Shown piece by piece: positions 37,282-45,947 of a stretch of 64,000 nucleotides of DNA. Location: positions 62,001 through 126,000 of the forward strand of contig JBMNMK010000001.1 of the NCBI GenBank assembly GCA_050953285.1, read 5' to 3'. This stretch comes from Olsenella_K sp050953285 (lineage in GTDB: Bacteria; Actinomycetota; Coriobacteriia; Coriobacteriales; Atopobiaceae). The notes under the pieces are model-generated. The model had not been told where the DNA came from. It made no database searches and saw only the letters and a program-made list of their open reading frames with translations. The translations under genes and the position numbers were made by a program. Within the stretch, counting starts at the first letter, position 1. Each line of letters begins with the position of its first letter.

Positions 37282-38961
37282 CTACTCTGAAATCATCTCT
37301 TTGATGCGCGCAATACGATCCGCCAACAGCCTGTCTGTCTTGGAAGTTTCATCTATTACGCCAATGGAGTGTTTGATAGTGGCGTGAGATCTCCCTCCAA
37401 ATTTCTTTCCAATATCAGCCAGCGTATTGTCGGTAAGCTCTCGTGTCAGCCAAATGGCAATGTGGCGCGGCTCCATAAGCTCTTTATTGCGTTTAGATCC
37501 CACAAGGTCGAGGTGAGAGATATCAAAATCTTTCTCGACAGCCTTTTGAATCTGTTCGACCGTGACAATTTTCTGCCCCGATGGCCACTTTTGATTGGCA
37601 ATGCGGACAACATCCTCACGCGTGAGATCCGCACCCTGCGCCTGCTGCTGATAGGCCAACATGAGACACGACTGCACAAAACCTTCAATCACACGAATAT
37701 TGGTGCCTGCGCGTTCTGCCATAAGCTTGCGTGTTTCTGGCATGAGTTCTGCATTCAGCCCAGGAACACCCTCGCGCTGAGCATCGTCACGCATCCGCTC
37801 ATAAAACGTGTCAATAAGCTCAAGTTTGAGCTCATAATCTGGAACTTGAATGCCTATGGTGAACCCTGAATCCAGGCGACTTGTCACACGCTCATCAAAG
37901 CGAGACGACCCACCAAGCCCCAGCTCAGACGGAGTACGATCCGCCGCCATAACAATCTGCTTACCGTGCCCCATCAGGTAGTTAAAGGTATCAAAAAAGA
38001 AACCAATTGTGCCGGCAGCAGTGGACATTCCCTGAATATCATCAATAATGAGAACGTCTACATTGTGATAGTTTTCCGCCAGCGCCTCCGCCGCGCCCGC
38101 CCGCGCATTTTTCATAGCGCGTGAGTAATCATCAATGAAATCCGTCGCCACGCGATAGACGCACACGCGGGAAGGATCATTGACCGCAATGTAGTTCTGC
38201 ACCGCGCGTAAAAGATGCGTTTTCCCCAGACCACTCTTGCCATAAATAAACAGCGGATTGTAATTCATGTTCTGCCCGTTTGCCACTTGCTTGGCGGCGT
38301 CGAGCGCAAATTTATTCTGCGGCGCCTCAACAAACCGATCAAATGTCAGCTTTGAGTCAGTCTCCGTAATGTCTTCTACCAGCGGATTATTGATCCGCGC
38401 AGCATTTTGTGCTGGTGCGTCTCTAGGCGAGAAACCCCTGCTTGTAACATCTACGCCCGCACGTGTAGCGCCGTCATGCATCCCGTGCGCCGCGCCGGCT
38501 CCTGTCAACCCCGTGTCAGCAGTGCCGTCAACCTTACTGGCTCCAGGCGTCCACATACCAAGACTTGCGGCGCCGGCAGCTACTCCAGCCCCGCTGTACA
38601 CGCCACTTTGCCCTATAACCGTGCGTTGGGTGGCGCTGTTCCAGGTGTCGACCTCTTCTTGAGAGAGCTCAGAGTTAGTGGCGACAGGTTTCTTCTCGCC
38701 CTCTTGATCTATATTGGCAACGAATTTCAGCGGCATAAATGCAACTTGTTGCATACATGCTTCAATTTGCTCCGTAAATTTTATTACCGTGCGCTGCACA
38801 AAGCGCGATGCCGTCGCAACATATAAGGCCTCGTCATCCAAGTTGAGCGGCGTGCAGCTTTTCAACATAGCAAGCGTGGCTGCAGGCAGATTCTGGGCGG
38901 ACAAAAGATCTAAAACATCCTCCCAAAGTGCCATAGCATCGTCTGACTTATTGGAATCCAT
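37282..38961 (-). CDS. dnaA: Chromosomal replication initiator DnaA
   Basis: AAA+ protein that opens the origin. The 559 residues comprise domain I (about 1-85), a long Ala/Gly/Thr linker (about 90-205), the AAA+ domain with Walker A GKSGLGKTH at 241-249 and Walker B VLIIDDIQGMS, and the C-terminal DNA-binding domain with FGGRSHATIKHSI, which contacts the DnaA box. The linker includes one copy of the dispersed GGCGAGAAACCCCT motif (38426-38439), read here as RGFSP. ATG 38961 follows AAAGGGG. Confidence 0.97.
   Translation of the reverse strand: MDSNKSDDAMALWEDVLDLLSAQNLPAATLAMLKSCTPLNLDDEALYVATASRFVQRTVIKFTEQIEACMQQVAFMPLKFVANIDQEGEKKPVATNSELSQEEVDTWNSATQRTVIGQSGVYSGAGVAAGAASLGMWTPGASKVDGTADTGLTGAGAAHGMHDGATRAGVDVTSRGFSPRDAPAQNAARINNPLVEDITETDSKLTFDRFVEAPQNKFALDAAKQVANGQNMNYNPLFIYGKSGLGKTHLLRAVQNYIAVNDPSRVCVYRVATDFIDDYSRAMKNARAGAAEALAENYHNVDVLIIDDIQGMSTAAGTIGFFFDTFNYLMGHGKQIVMAADRTPSELGLGGSSRFDERVTSRLDSGFTIGIQVPDYELKLELIDTFYERMRDDAQREGVPGLNAELMPETRKLMAERAGTNIRVIEGFVQSCLMLAYQQQAQGADLTREDVVRIANQKWPSGQKIVTVEQIQKAVEKDFDISHLDLVGSKRNKELMEPRHIAIWLTRELTDNTLADIGKKFGGRSHATIKHSIGVIDETSKTDRLLADRIARIKEMISE
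38426..38439 (+). repeat. Dispersed motif GGCGAGAAACCCCT, exact, in dnaA linker
   Basis: Exact copy followed by GC. It is in the unconserved domain II linker of dnaA. Confidence 0.85.
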
Positions 38962-39121
38962 GCGCCAAACCCCTTTTGCTCATGTTGAAAACTGGTCAAA
39001 AACACGCGGAATTCATAGTATATGATGAAAACTCGGGCGTGACTGACAAAGTGATGATAGTTTTCAACATTTACATTGTGAGCGGGGCACAACCAAGTAT
39101 GCGGCAAGGTTCTTGCGCGTA
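38962..39121. promoter_or_regulatory. dnaA upstream region with two TTTTCAACA boxes
   Basis: TTTTCAACA occurs at 38983-38991 (inverted) and 39061-39069, with another at 38869-38877 just inside dnaA. These are DnaA-box-like and could serve autoregulation of dnaA. Confidence 0.55.
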
Positions 39122-40312
39122 TTATGTAAGCGGGTGCTGCGCCAGATATGCCTGACCCATACCGGTTAAACGACGCTTCTGACCTTCCTTTTTGATCAGT
39201 CCGGCCTCTTCAAGCTGCTTGAGCTCACGCGTCCACGTCGGCTGAGATTCGCCAAACGCGCGCTGGAGATCGCTTGGCCCCACAACGCCAAACTGCCCTA
39301 GATACCTTAACGCAGCCTGGCCACGCGGCGACAAAGCTATCCAAGAAAACGGATCCTGCGCTTCTGGGCGAGAAACCCCTGCTGCAGCTGCAGACATAGC
39401 TTGCTGTGTGTCGGTAGGCGCTGCGGGGTTGGCATTCTGCTGGGGATAGGCGGGCATGAATGGTTGGGAATTCCCTGTTAGATACCCTTGTGAGTATTCC
39501 TGGGCAGTTGGCTGCGTAGGGGATTGGATGGGGAACTGTGTAGAGGGCTGTACCAGAGTGGCTTGCCAACCTTGAGGGTAGGAGCCCACGTTATTTTGCG
39601 GATATGTTGGTTGTGGGGGATACCCCTGTTGAAAACCCTGTTGTGCATTTTGAACGGGAGCTTGTGAAAACCCAGGTTGGACGTTTGGAGCATATCCCAT
39701 GTAAGGGGCTTGTGGTGCTTGTGCCTCTGGTTCTGCAGTGTCAGTATGTGGTTTTGTCGAGATAGTGACTATAGTTCCTTGGGAGATATTGTCCTCAACC
39801 GTAAGGGAACCACCTTTATCCTGCATATATTGTTGAACATACGGCAGGCCTGATCCCACACCGCGTATATAGCGCTTCATCTCTTCTGTTGCAGAACTGG
39901 TTCCGTATTCAAGCGCGCGCTTCTTCTCCTTTATCCCTGGACCTTGGTCAGAGAAACGAATGGTGTTTCCGCTATCCAAGATTGAGATTGTGGGCTCAAT
40001 AAAATAAGCGTGAATGAAATTCTCAACAATTTCTCGTATGACGGTAAAGGGGATAGTCCCGCCTTGCTCATGTGAGAGCTGCGTCACCTGTTTTGTTATT
40101 TCTTCCAGATAAGAACGCACATCTTGAGGATCAACAATCACCACACGTGGCGCCGCTGCAGCATCATCGTAGATGGCAATCCTCGCAGGAAAATCAACTT
40201 TTTCAACAGGGAGTTTGGGCATACTCACATGAGAGGATGCCTCTTCGGCAGCACGGATGTTCTCGCCTCCGTCTGGGTCGTTATCGACAAACGGGTAGAA
40301 CGTGTGCGTCAC
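39122..40312 (-). CDS. GHKL-type ATPase domain, Gln/Pro-rich linker and winged helix; origin-linked, function unknown
   Basis: The 396-residue protein has three parts. Residues about 85-187 form a histidine-kinase-like ATP-binding domain: N box REIVENFIHA (Asn98), G1 box DQGPGI (122-127), G2 box GVGSGLPYV (151-159). No dimerisation/phospho-acceptor His domain is present. Residues about 190-325 are a Pro/Gln/Tyr-rich linker (QQGFQQGYPPQP). The last 70 residues (LSPRGQAALRYLG, then ELKQLEEAGLIKKEGQKRRL) look like a winged helix. It lies between dnaA and the origin. Start GTG 40312 after AGGAGGAGAG. The layout suggests an ATP-sensing DNA-binding regulator or an SpoIIAB-like kinase fused to a DNA-binding domain; both are inference. 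Confidence 0.8.
   Translation of the reverse strand: MTHTFYPFVDNDPDGGENIRAAEEASSHVSMPKLPVEKVDFPARIAIYDDAAAAPRVVIVDPQDVRSYLEEITKQVTQLSHEQGGTIPFTVIREIVENFIHAYFIEPTISILDSGNTIRFSDQGPGIKEKKRALEYGTSSATEEMKRYIRGVGSGLPYVQQYMQDKGGSLTVEDNISQGTIVTISTKPHTDTAEPEAQAPQAPYMGYAPNVQPGFSQAPVQNAQQGFQQGYPPQPTYPQNNVGSYPQGWQATLVQPSTQFPIQSPTQPTAQEYSQGYLTGNSQPFMPAYPQQNANPAAPTDTQQAMSAAAAGVSRPEAQDPFSWIALSPRGQAALRYLGQFGVVGPSDLQRAFGESQPTWTRELKQLEEAGLIKKEGQKRRLTGMGQAYLAQHPLT
39367..39380 (+). repeat. Dispersed motif GGCGAGAAACCCCT, exact, in the GHKL protein linker
   Basis: Exact copy followed by GC. The gene reads it on the other strand as GVSRP, a different frame from the dnaA copy. Confidence 0.85.
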
Positions 40313-40640
40313 AACTCTCCTCCTGATCTGTGAAAGTTATCGACAATCTATCGACAGGTGAAGAAAACTTTTCACATGAAAGTTTCTATGGAAGAAAGTT
40401 TTCAACACGTTATGAACGATTGTTGATAAGTGCCTAAATAACGCAGATGACAGGTGAAAAGTTTAGCAGCAAACAATGAAATATAGTGCCGTAAGATAGA
40501 AAGTATTCACCGAGAAAGGAATATTTCTTTCAGTGACTTTTAACGCATTCATGTAATAGGTGCGTAGTTTTCATAAGAATGTGCTGCATAGTGCACACTT
40601 TTGCGTACTATGAACGATGTTTACGTTTTTGAAGGGTAAA
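40313..40640. other. Probable replication origin (oriC)
   Basis: Between the GHKL gene and the rpmH promoter. DnaA-box-like nonamers are TTATCGACA (40337-40345), CTATCGACA (40348-40356), TTTTCAACA (40399-40407) and, inverted, TTATCAACA (40421-40429). Two more, TTATCGACA (40281-40289) and TTTTCAACA (40200-40208), lie just inside the flanking gene. The stretch 40430-40640 is AT-rich and could be the unwinding element. Gene orientation flips here. No exact TTATCCACA is present; the local form seems to be TTWTCRACA. Confidence 0.75.
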
Positions 40641-40669
40641 TTGACATCCAGTGAGGTCACTCATATAAT
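40641..40669 (+). promoter_or_regulatory. Consensus promoter for rpmH
   Basis: TTGACA (40641-40646) and TATAAT (40664-40669) separated by 17 bp, both perfect matches to the housekeeping sigma consensus, about 50 bp before rpmH. Confidence 0.9.
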
Positions 40670-40717
40670 TTTACGGCTCATAACTGGATATTGGTTCGAT
40701 CCCAGGAGGATTTAGAA

Positions 40718-40852
40718 ATGAAGCGTACGTATCAGCCAAATAAGAGGAAGCGCGCCAAGACTCACGGATTCCGCGCGCGTATGGCAACCAAGGCCGGCCG
40801 TCTGGTTTTGGCCCGTCGTCGTGCTAAGGGTCGCAAGCAGCTGACTGTTTAG
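40718..40852 (+). CDS. rpmH: Ribosomal protein L34
   Basis: A 44-residue basic protein, MKRTYQPNKRKRAKTHGF at the start and ARRRAKGRKQLTV at the end, the standard L34 sequence. CCAGGAGGATT precedes ATG 40718. First gene on the right replichore, followed by rnpA 7 bp later. Confidence 0.98.
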   Translation: MKRTYQPNKRKRAKTHGFRARMATKAGRLVLARRRAKGRKQLTV

Positions 40853-40859
40853 GTTTGGC

Positions 40860-41198
40860 ATGAAGACCATCAAATCCAAAAAGGAGTTTGAAACGGTCTT
40901 CTCTAACGGCAAGCGCTATAGCCATCGGCTTGTACGTATAACTGTTCTTAGTGCGAATAAAGGCGGCTTGCAAAAAGTCGCCTTTGTTGCACCTAAGAGG
41001 CTTGGTAATGCGGTTTTCCGCAATAGATGCAAGAGAGTTTTACGTGCTGCAGCTTATGAATGTGGACTTCCGGCAGAGAATGCTGCAGTCATATTGTTTG
41101 CGACAAAAGCAACGCACGATGCAACGTCGTACCAAGTTGCTGATGCACTCAAACAGCTCATGCAGAAGGCAGGGGTGGGGTGTGACAGCCACAAATAA
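40860..41198 (+). CDS. rnpA: Ribonuclease P protein component
   Basis: Protein subunit of RNase P, which trims tRNA 5' ends. The 112 residues are basic and include the RNA-binding RNRCKRVLR motif and VAPKRLGNAV. ATG 40860 lies 7 bp after rpmH. Its end overlaps the yidD start by 17 bases. Confidence 0.95.
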   Translation: MKTIKSKKEFETVFSNGKRYSHRLVRITVLSANKGGLQKVAFVAPKRLGNAVFRNRCKRVLRAAAYECGLPAENAAVILFATKATHDATSYQVADALKQLMQKAGVGCDSHK

Positions 41199-41430
41199 TG
41201 ATAGTCAAACAAGAGGACGGGTTTCTCGCCTACTGACTGTGATTATTCGTGGCTATAAACGCTATATTTCACCACTGCTGCCAGATGCGTGCATTTATTC
41301 ACCAACGTGCTCGCAGTATGCTTTAGAGGCTATTGAAAAATACGGCGCTGCAAAGGGTTCCTGGCTTGCGTTTAAGCGGATATTGAGATGTAACCCTTTT
41401 CATCGCGGTGGATATGATCCTGTTCCTTAG
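41182..41430 (+). CDS. yidD: Membrane protein insertion efficiency factor YidD
   Basis: Small amphipathic protein of 82 residues that assists YidC. TVIIRGYKRYISPLLP, CIYSPTCSQYALEAI and ILRCNPFHRGGYDP are the family signature with three conserved Cys. The start is GTG 41182 with AGGGGTGGGGT before it, overlapping rnpA; the open frame extends further upstream inside rnpA without meaning. A one-mismatch copy of the dispersed motif lies at 41217-41230. Confidence 0.93.
   Translation: MTATNNDSQTRGRVSRLLTVIIRGYKRYISPLLPDACIYSPTCSQYALEAIEKYGAAKGSWLAFKRILRCNPFHRGGYDPVP
41217..41230 (-). repeat. Dispersed GGCGAGAAACCCCT-type motif, one mismatch, inverted
   Basis: Minus strand reads GGCGAGAAACCCGT, in the variable N-terminal end of yidD (read as RVSRL on the coding strand). 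Confidence 0.7.
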
Positions 41431-41451
41431 AGAAAGATAGGCGCAACTACC

Positions 41452-42213
41452 ATGTGGGATTGGTTTATTACCTTCTTATCCGGCATTCTTGCTGGCTTGC
41501 AGGGCTTTTGTGGTGACTGGGGTCTGGCAATCATCATCCTAACGGTGATTATTCGCCTCATCATTATGCCGCTTATGACCAGGTCAACAGCATCGTCTGC
41601 AAAGATGCAGGCGCTCCAACCAAAGATTATGGAAATCCAGGAGCGCTATGCCAATGACCCTCAACGTCAATCCCAAGAGATGCAAAAGATCTATGCGGAG
41701 AATAAATTCAATCCGCTGGGTGGTTGCTTACCGCTGCTTCTCCAAATGCCCGTCTTCTTTGCACTCTTTAGTGTGACCAGGGATCATATTCCTGCAGATG
41801 CAACGCTGTATGGCGTGATTCAACTGGGGCGTTCTCCTGCGAGCATCATGTCTGAAGGTGGCTGGGAAGCTGCAGCTCCCTACATTTTGTTGGTAGCTCT
41901 TTTTGGTGCTTTCACATTTATTCCTATGTTCTTGCAGTCAAGGCAAAACAGCAACACCGATCAAGGCCGTCAGACCCTCATTATGGGCGCTGTTATGTCC
42001 GCTTTAATGCTCTTCTGGAGTTGGAATTTCAACGCGGGCGTTCTTTTGTATTACGTAACGTCTGGTATTTGGCAGGCTATTCAGCAGCAGGTTGTTACCA
42101 AGCGTGTTATGGAAAAAGTCAAGGCAGACACCGAGGCTAAGCTTGCTAATGCACCTGTTCAGGTGGACGTTGTACGCAAAGAGCGCAAGCCGCGCCCCCA
42201 CAAGAAGAACTAA
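41452..42213 (+). CDS. yidC: Membrane protein insertase YidC
   Basis: Inserts membrane proteins with or without Sec. The 253 residues form the five-helix core: IIILTVIIRLIIMPLM holds the conserved Arg of the hydrophilic groove, NPLGGCLPLLLQMPVFFALF is the family signature, and the basic C-terminal tail (RKERKPRPHKKN) helps bind ribosomes. There is no lipobox, unlike SpoIIIJ of Firmicutes. It lies 21 bp after yidD. Confidence 0.96.
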   Translation: MWDWFITFLSGILAGLQGFCGDWGLAIIILTVIIRLIIMPLMTRSTASSAKMQALQPKIMEIQERYANDPQRQSQEMQKIYAENKFNPLGGCLPLLLQMPVFFALFSVTRDHIPADATLYGVIQLGRSPASIMSEGGWEAAAPYILLVALFGAFTFIPMFLQSRQNSNTDQGRQTLIMGAVMSALMLFWSWNFNAGVLLYYVTSGIWQAIQQQVVTKRVMEKVKADTEAKLANAPVQVDVVRKERKPRPHKKN

Positions 42214-42288
42214 AGGTATTAAGTCAAACATCCCAAGGGCATAACGGATTGCGTTATGCCCTTTGAGCTTTATAGTGCGGAGGACAAT

Positions 42289-42873
42289 ATGATGGATGAG
42301 GACATGGCTGAAGTTGCTGAGGATCAAGAGTTGGAAACTGAGACCAACACTGATGATCCTTGGGCTTTTGTACGCGCGCATTATTCAGAGACAAAGCAGT
42401 TGACAGAGGAAGAGACCGATAAGATCGCGGATCTTGCAGTGGGCTACCTGCGTGAGATCCTTGGTTTCTTTGGAGAGACGCAGTCTTCTATTGATGAGTA
42501 TGACGGCGATGATGGTGAACTCATCCTCGATATCAACGGTGATAACTTGGCGGTACTTATTGGTCGCCATGGTCGTACGCTTGATGCACTGCAGATGGTG
42601 CTCTCCTCCCTTATGAGCAGCAAACTGAAGTTCTACTATCCAATTTCAGTAGATATTGAGGGCTACAAGAGCCGTCGCAAGAATAAGGTGCAGGGAATGG
42701 CGCGCTCTGCTGCCTCTCGCGCTAAGCGCCAAGGCGGTGCAGTGAGTCTTGCACCCATGAATGCCTATGAACGTCGTCTGGTGCATCTTGCGTTGGCAGA
42801 TGATGATCAGGTCACCACCCACTCTGAGGGCGAAGAGCCTGAGCGCCGCGTGGTAATAACGGCAATTAAGTAG
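42289..42873 (+). CDS. jag: KH-R3H RNA-binding protein Jag (KhpB)
   Basis: RNA-binding protein linked to cell elongation and translation. The 194 residues have an acidic N-terminal part without a clear Jag-N domain, a KH domain with VLIGRHGRTLDALQMVLS, and an R3H domain with PMNAYERRLVHLAL. GGAGGACAAT precedes the two adjacent ATGs at 42289. It follows yidC in the conserved order. Confidence 0.94.
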   Translation: MMDEDMAEVAEDQELETETNTDDPWAFVRAHYSETKQLTEEETDKIADLAVGYLREILGFFGETQSSIDEYDGDDGELILDINGDNLAVLIGRHGRTLDALQMVLSSLMSSKLKFYYPISVDIEGYKSRRKNKVQGMARSAASRAKRQGGAVSLAPMNAYERRLVHLALADDDQVTTHSEGEEPERRVVITAIK

Positions 42874-42918
42874 GTTGAGACTTTACTTATAGTGCTTACG
42901 CTGTTAGAGATTCAGATG

Positions 42919-42953
42919 AGTGCCCCAGAAGGCATTACACCTTCTGGGGCACT
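42919..42953 (+). terminator. Terminator after jag
   Basis: AGTGCCCCAGAAGG / CCTTCTGGGGCACT, 14-bp perfect stem, 7-base loop, followed by TTTTGTG. Ends the rpmH-jag transcript. Confidence 0.95.
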
Positions 42954-43150
42954 TTTTGTGTTATGAGTGGTAAACAGGGGTGTTAGTGCCTAGAGTGCCG
43001 CATGGGGTGCGCTGCGGGCGCCACCTGGTTATTTCTACCTGGTTATTTCTGAGTAAGGATTGAATCTTTATCCACCATCACCATATAGATGATTCCAGCC
43101 TGTAGTATGAGTACTTGTAGCTCATATGTCGTAAATAAAGGAATGTGATA

Positions 43151-43873
43151 ATGCCTGATCAGAGAATTGAACACTTACAATCTTCTGCTTCTGATGCTGG
43201 TATTACCCTTACCAATACACAATGCGAGCTTCTTCTCAAACACCTGAGTCTTGTCATTGAAAAAAACAAAGTAGTGAATCTCACCCGTATTGTTGACGAG
43301 GAAGAAGCCATCTATCTTCATATATTAGATTCGCTACTGCTCATTCCCTCGCTCGCTGAAGCACCACAAGGCAGATTTTTAGATATAGGAACTGGTGCAG
43401 GATTTCCTGGCATACCTCTTTCTATAGTGTCTGGACGTAAAGGGGTTCTCGTGGACTCTGTTGGCAAGAAGATCAATGCCGTACAAGAGTTCATTCATGA
43501 ATTACACCTGGATAAAATGATTTCCGCTCGCCATGTGCGTGTTGAGGATCTTGCGCTCAAAGAGAAGGGTTCGTATGCGGCCGTGGTGGCGCGTGCTGTA
43601 GCGCAAATCAACATCCTTATTGAGTACGCCACTCCTCTTCTAAGTGGAGGAGGGAAACTCATTATTACAAAATCTCACCCCTCGAAAGAAGAACTGGACG
43701 CAGGATCTGCTGCAGCGGAGATTTGTGGACTCAAGTTTGAGTCACAGGATACGTTTGAGTTACCACAAGGTTTGGGACACAGAGAGATTCTTGTGTATAA
43801 ACGTGTGGGGTCTCCCACCATTAAGCTTCCAAGAAAACCTGGCACCGCATTAAGGCAACCACTCGGTGTATGA
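43151..43873 (+). CDS. rsmG: 16S rRNA 7-methylguanosine methyltransferase RsmG (GidB)
   Basis: Methylates G527 of 16S rRNA with SAM. The 240 residues contain the family blocks KNKVVNLTRI, HILDSLLLI and the SAM-binding FLDIGTGAGFPGIPLSI, then VARAVAQI. AAAGGA lies at a good distance from ATG 43151; GTG two codons earlier is possible. It follows jag and precedes parA in the standard origin order. Confidence 0.95.
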   Translation: MPDQRIEHLQSSASDAGITLTNTQCELLLKHLSLVIEKNKVVNLTRIVDEEEAIYLHILDSLLLIPSLAEAPQGRFLDIGTGAGFPGIPLSIVSGRKGVLVDSVGKKINAVQEFIHELHLDKMISARHVRVEDLALKEKGSYAAVVARAVAQINILIEYATPLLSGGGKLIITKSHPSKEELDAGSAAAEICGLKFESQDTFELPQGLGHREILVYKRVGSPTIKLPRKPGTALRQPLGV

Positions 43874-43911
43874 GATAGGGTTTATTACAACCCACTGCGC
43901 TTGAACAAAAA

Positions 43912-43927
43912 TGTTTCACGTGAAACA
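43912..43927. other. parS centromere site 1
   Basis: TGTTTCACGTGAAACA, the perfect 16-bp ParB-binding palindrome, extended by five A/T base pairs on each side. It lies between rsmG and parA, about 3.5 kb from the proposed origin. Confidence 0.97.
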
Positions 43928-44186
43928 TTTTTCAAGAATAGGCATCTCTAAGGCGTTTCAATATGCCTCAAGAGACGGTACATAAGGCGCTTTGCGAGAC
44001 GGGTAATTACTGTCCCAAGACGTGTTCATAATTCTATAAACATGCAGGTAACTGGCACCAAACTGGCACGAATCTGCACCGCGCTAGAACTTGAAATAAG
44101 AGGTATTTTTCCCGCTATAAGTGGGTAGTTTGGAGTGTAAAGTAGGGTTCCCAAAATAGGGTTTCACGTATGAGGCGGAGGGCATT

Positions 44187-44987
44187 GTGGGTTATTTGGA
44201 CATCAAACGAGCGCTACCTCAAAGGCATTCTGAGGTAATAGCCATCATTAACCAGAAGGGTGGAGTAGGCAAATCCACCACCGCAATTAACCTAGCTGCT
44301 GCCTTAGGGGAATCAAAAAAGAAAGTCCTCGTGATTGACTTTGACCCACAAGGAAATGCTACAAGCGGATTTGGCGTTGATAAAGAGTCGCTGCATGGGG
44401 ATATCTACGACGCCCTCTCTACAACCAATACCTTGGCGGAAGTGATTCATGAGACGTGCGAGCCAACGGTGTTCATAGCTCCATCCACCATCTCCCTTGC
44501 AGGTGCGGAGATAGAGCTCGTGATGACCGAGGATAGAGAATCAATCCTCAAAGATCTTATCGCCCCAATACGTGACGAATTTGACTACATTTTTATTGAT
44601 TGCCCGCCTTCGCTTGGCATATTGACGGTGAATGCTCTCGTGGCTGCGGATTCGCTCTTGATCCCTATTCAGTGCGAATTCTTTGCGCTTGAAGGGCTGA
44701 CCAAACTGCTGGAGTCCATGAAGATGGTGAAATCACGGATGAATCCGGAACTTGAGATATTCGGCGTTTTGATGACCATGTATGACGGAAGGACAACGCT
44801 GTCTAAACAAGTTCTGGCAGAGGTTCAGAAGTACTTTGGGACAAAAGTGTTCAAGACTGTGATTCCGCGCAATGTGAAGCTCTCAGAGGCTCCGAGTCAT
44901 GGGCTGCCGATCAATCACTATGCGCACATGAGTCGAGGCGCTCTGGCGTATAACAAGCTTGCAAAAGAGGTGGTGCGACGTGGCTAA
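44187..44987 (+). CDS. parA: Chromosome partitioning ATPase ParA (Soj)
   Basis: Deviant Walker ATPase moving ParB-parS complexes. The 266 residues include IAIINQKGGVGKSTTAINLA (signature Lys plus Walker A), VIDFDPQGNATSG and FIDCPPSLG. GTG 44187 follows GGAGG with a 6-base spacer. The short N-terminus before the ATPase core is typical of chromosomal ParA. Overlaps parB by 8 bases. Confidence 0.97.
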   Translation: MGYLDIKRALPQRHSEVIAIINQKGGVGKSTTAINLAAALGESKKKVLVIDFDPQGNATSGFGVDKESLHGDIYDALSTTNTLAEVIHETCEPTVFIAPSTISLAGAEIELVMTEDRESILKDLIAPIRDEFDYIFIDCPPSLGILTVNALVAADSLLIPIQCEFFALEGLTKLLESMKMVKSRMNPELEIFGVLMTMYDGRTTLSKQVLAEVQKYFGTKVFKTVIPRNVKLSEAPSHGLPINHYAHMSRGALAYNKLAKEVVRRG

Positions 44988-45843
44988 GCACGGAGGCCTT
45001 GGCCGGGGACTGGAATCACTTTTAGGGGAGACCGCTGGTGAGGTACTGACTCCTCAGAGTGATAAGCAAGAGATTGAGCTTGAGAAAATTCAGCCCAATC
45101 CGCTGCAACCAAGGAAGCAATTTGATCCGACTGCGCTCCAGGAACTCGCGGATTCGATAAAGCAGCATGGTGTGATTCAGCCTATTCTCTTGCGCAAAAA
45201 AGGCGAGAAATACGAGATTGTAGCAGGTGAAAGACGCTATCAGGCAGCGTGTCAAGCTGGCCTTACGAGCATCCCCGCCGTTGTGAGAGAGATCAGTGAT
45301 GAGGACGTTCTCAAGATTGCGCTGATAGAGAATCTTCAGCGTGAGGATCTCAATCCCATAGAGACTGCTCGTGGTTATCAGCGGTTGATAGAAGAAAACG
45401 AGTTGCGCCAGCAAGATCTTGCCAAAATCTTGTCACGATCTCGCTCGAGCATTGCAAATGCGCTCAGGCTACTTGACCTTCCTGTAAAGGTGCAAAACTA
45501 CCTTATTGACGGTAGCTTAACAGCAGGCCACGCACGAGCAATACTATCTGCCCCTGAGTCTTTACAAGCAGGATTAGCGGATCGAATTGTTCGTGAAGGA
45601 CTATCGGTTCGTCAGACAGAAATTCTTGCATCACAACTTTTTGTCCAAAACAACGAAGTGAAAGAAATGAAGAAGGACAAAAAGAGCGTTCCAGAAACAT
45701 ATAAGGCTGTGGCAAAGCAGATGGGTTCTTCGCTCAAGATGCCAGTTGCTATCAAACAGGTGCGCGGTAAGAATAAGGTAGAAATTCAATTCAAAGATGA
45801 GTCGGAGCTTGAAGAAATTGTCCGGCGGCTCAACATCTCATAA
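44980..45843 (+). CDS. parB: Chromosome partitioning protein ParB (Spo0J)
   Basis: CTP-dependent clamp loaded at parS. The 287 residues begin KHGGLGRGLESLLG, the ParA-contacting end, then IQPNPLQPRKQF, the CTP-binding GERRYQAA, ENLQREDLNPIE, and a helix-turn-helix (LAKILSRSRSSIANALRLL). Start GTG 44980 lies inside the last codons of parA, so the two are coupled. Confidence 0.96.
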   Translation: MAKHGGLGRGLESLLGETAGEVLTPQSDKQEIELEKIQPNPLQPRKQFDPTALQELADSIKQHGVIQPILLRKKGEKYEIVAGERRYQAACQAGLTSIPAVVREISDEDVLKIALIENLQREDLNPIETARGYQRLIEENELRQQDLAKILSRSRSSIANALRLLDLPVKVQNYLIDGSLTAGHARAILSAPESLQAGLADRIVREGLSVRQTEILASQLFVQNNEVKEMKKDKKSVPETYKAVAKQMGSSLKMPVAIKQVRGKNKVEIQFKDESELEEIVRRLNIS

Positions 45844-45947
45844 GAGATTGAGAAGGTAGCTTAACGCAAGCTCCTGATGAGATGTGTAGGACCAACGTGT
45901 TACAAATGTAGTCTCCTGGATTGAGATGTACTTGATAGGAGGAAGCT

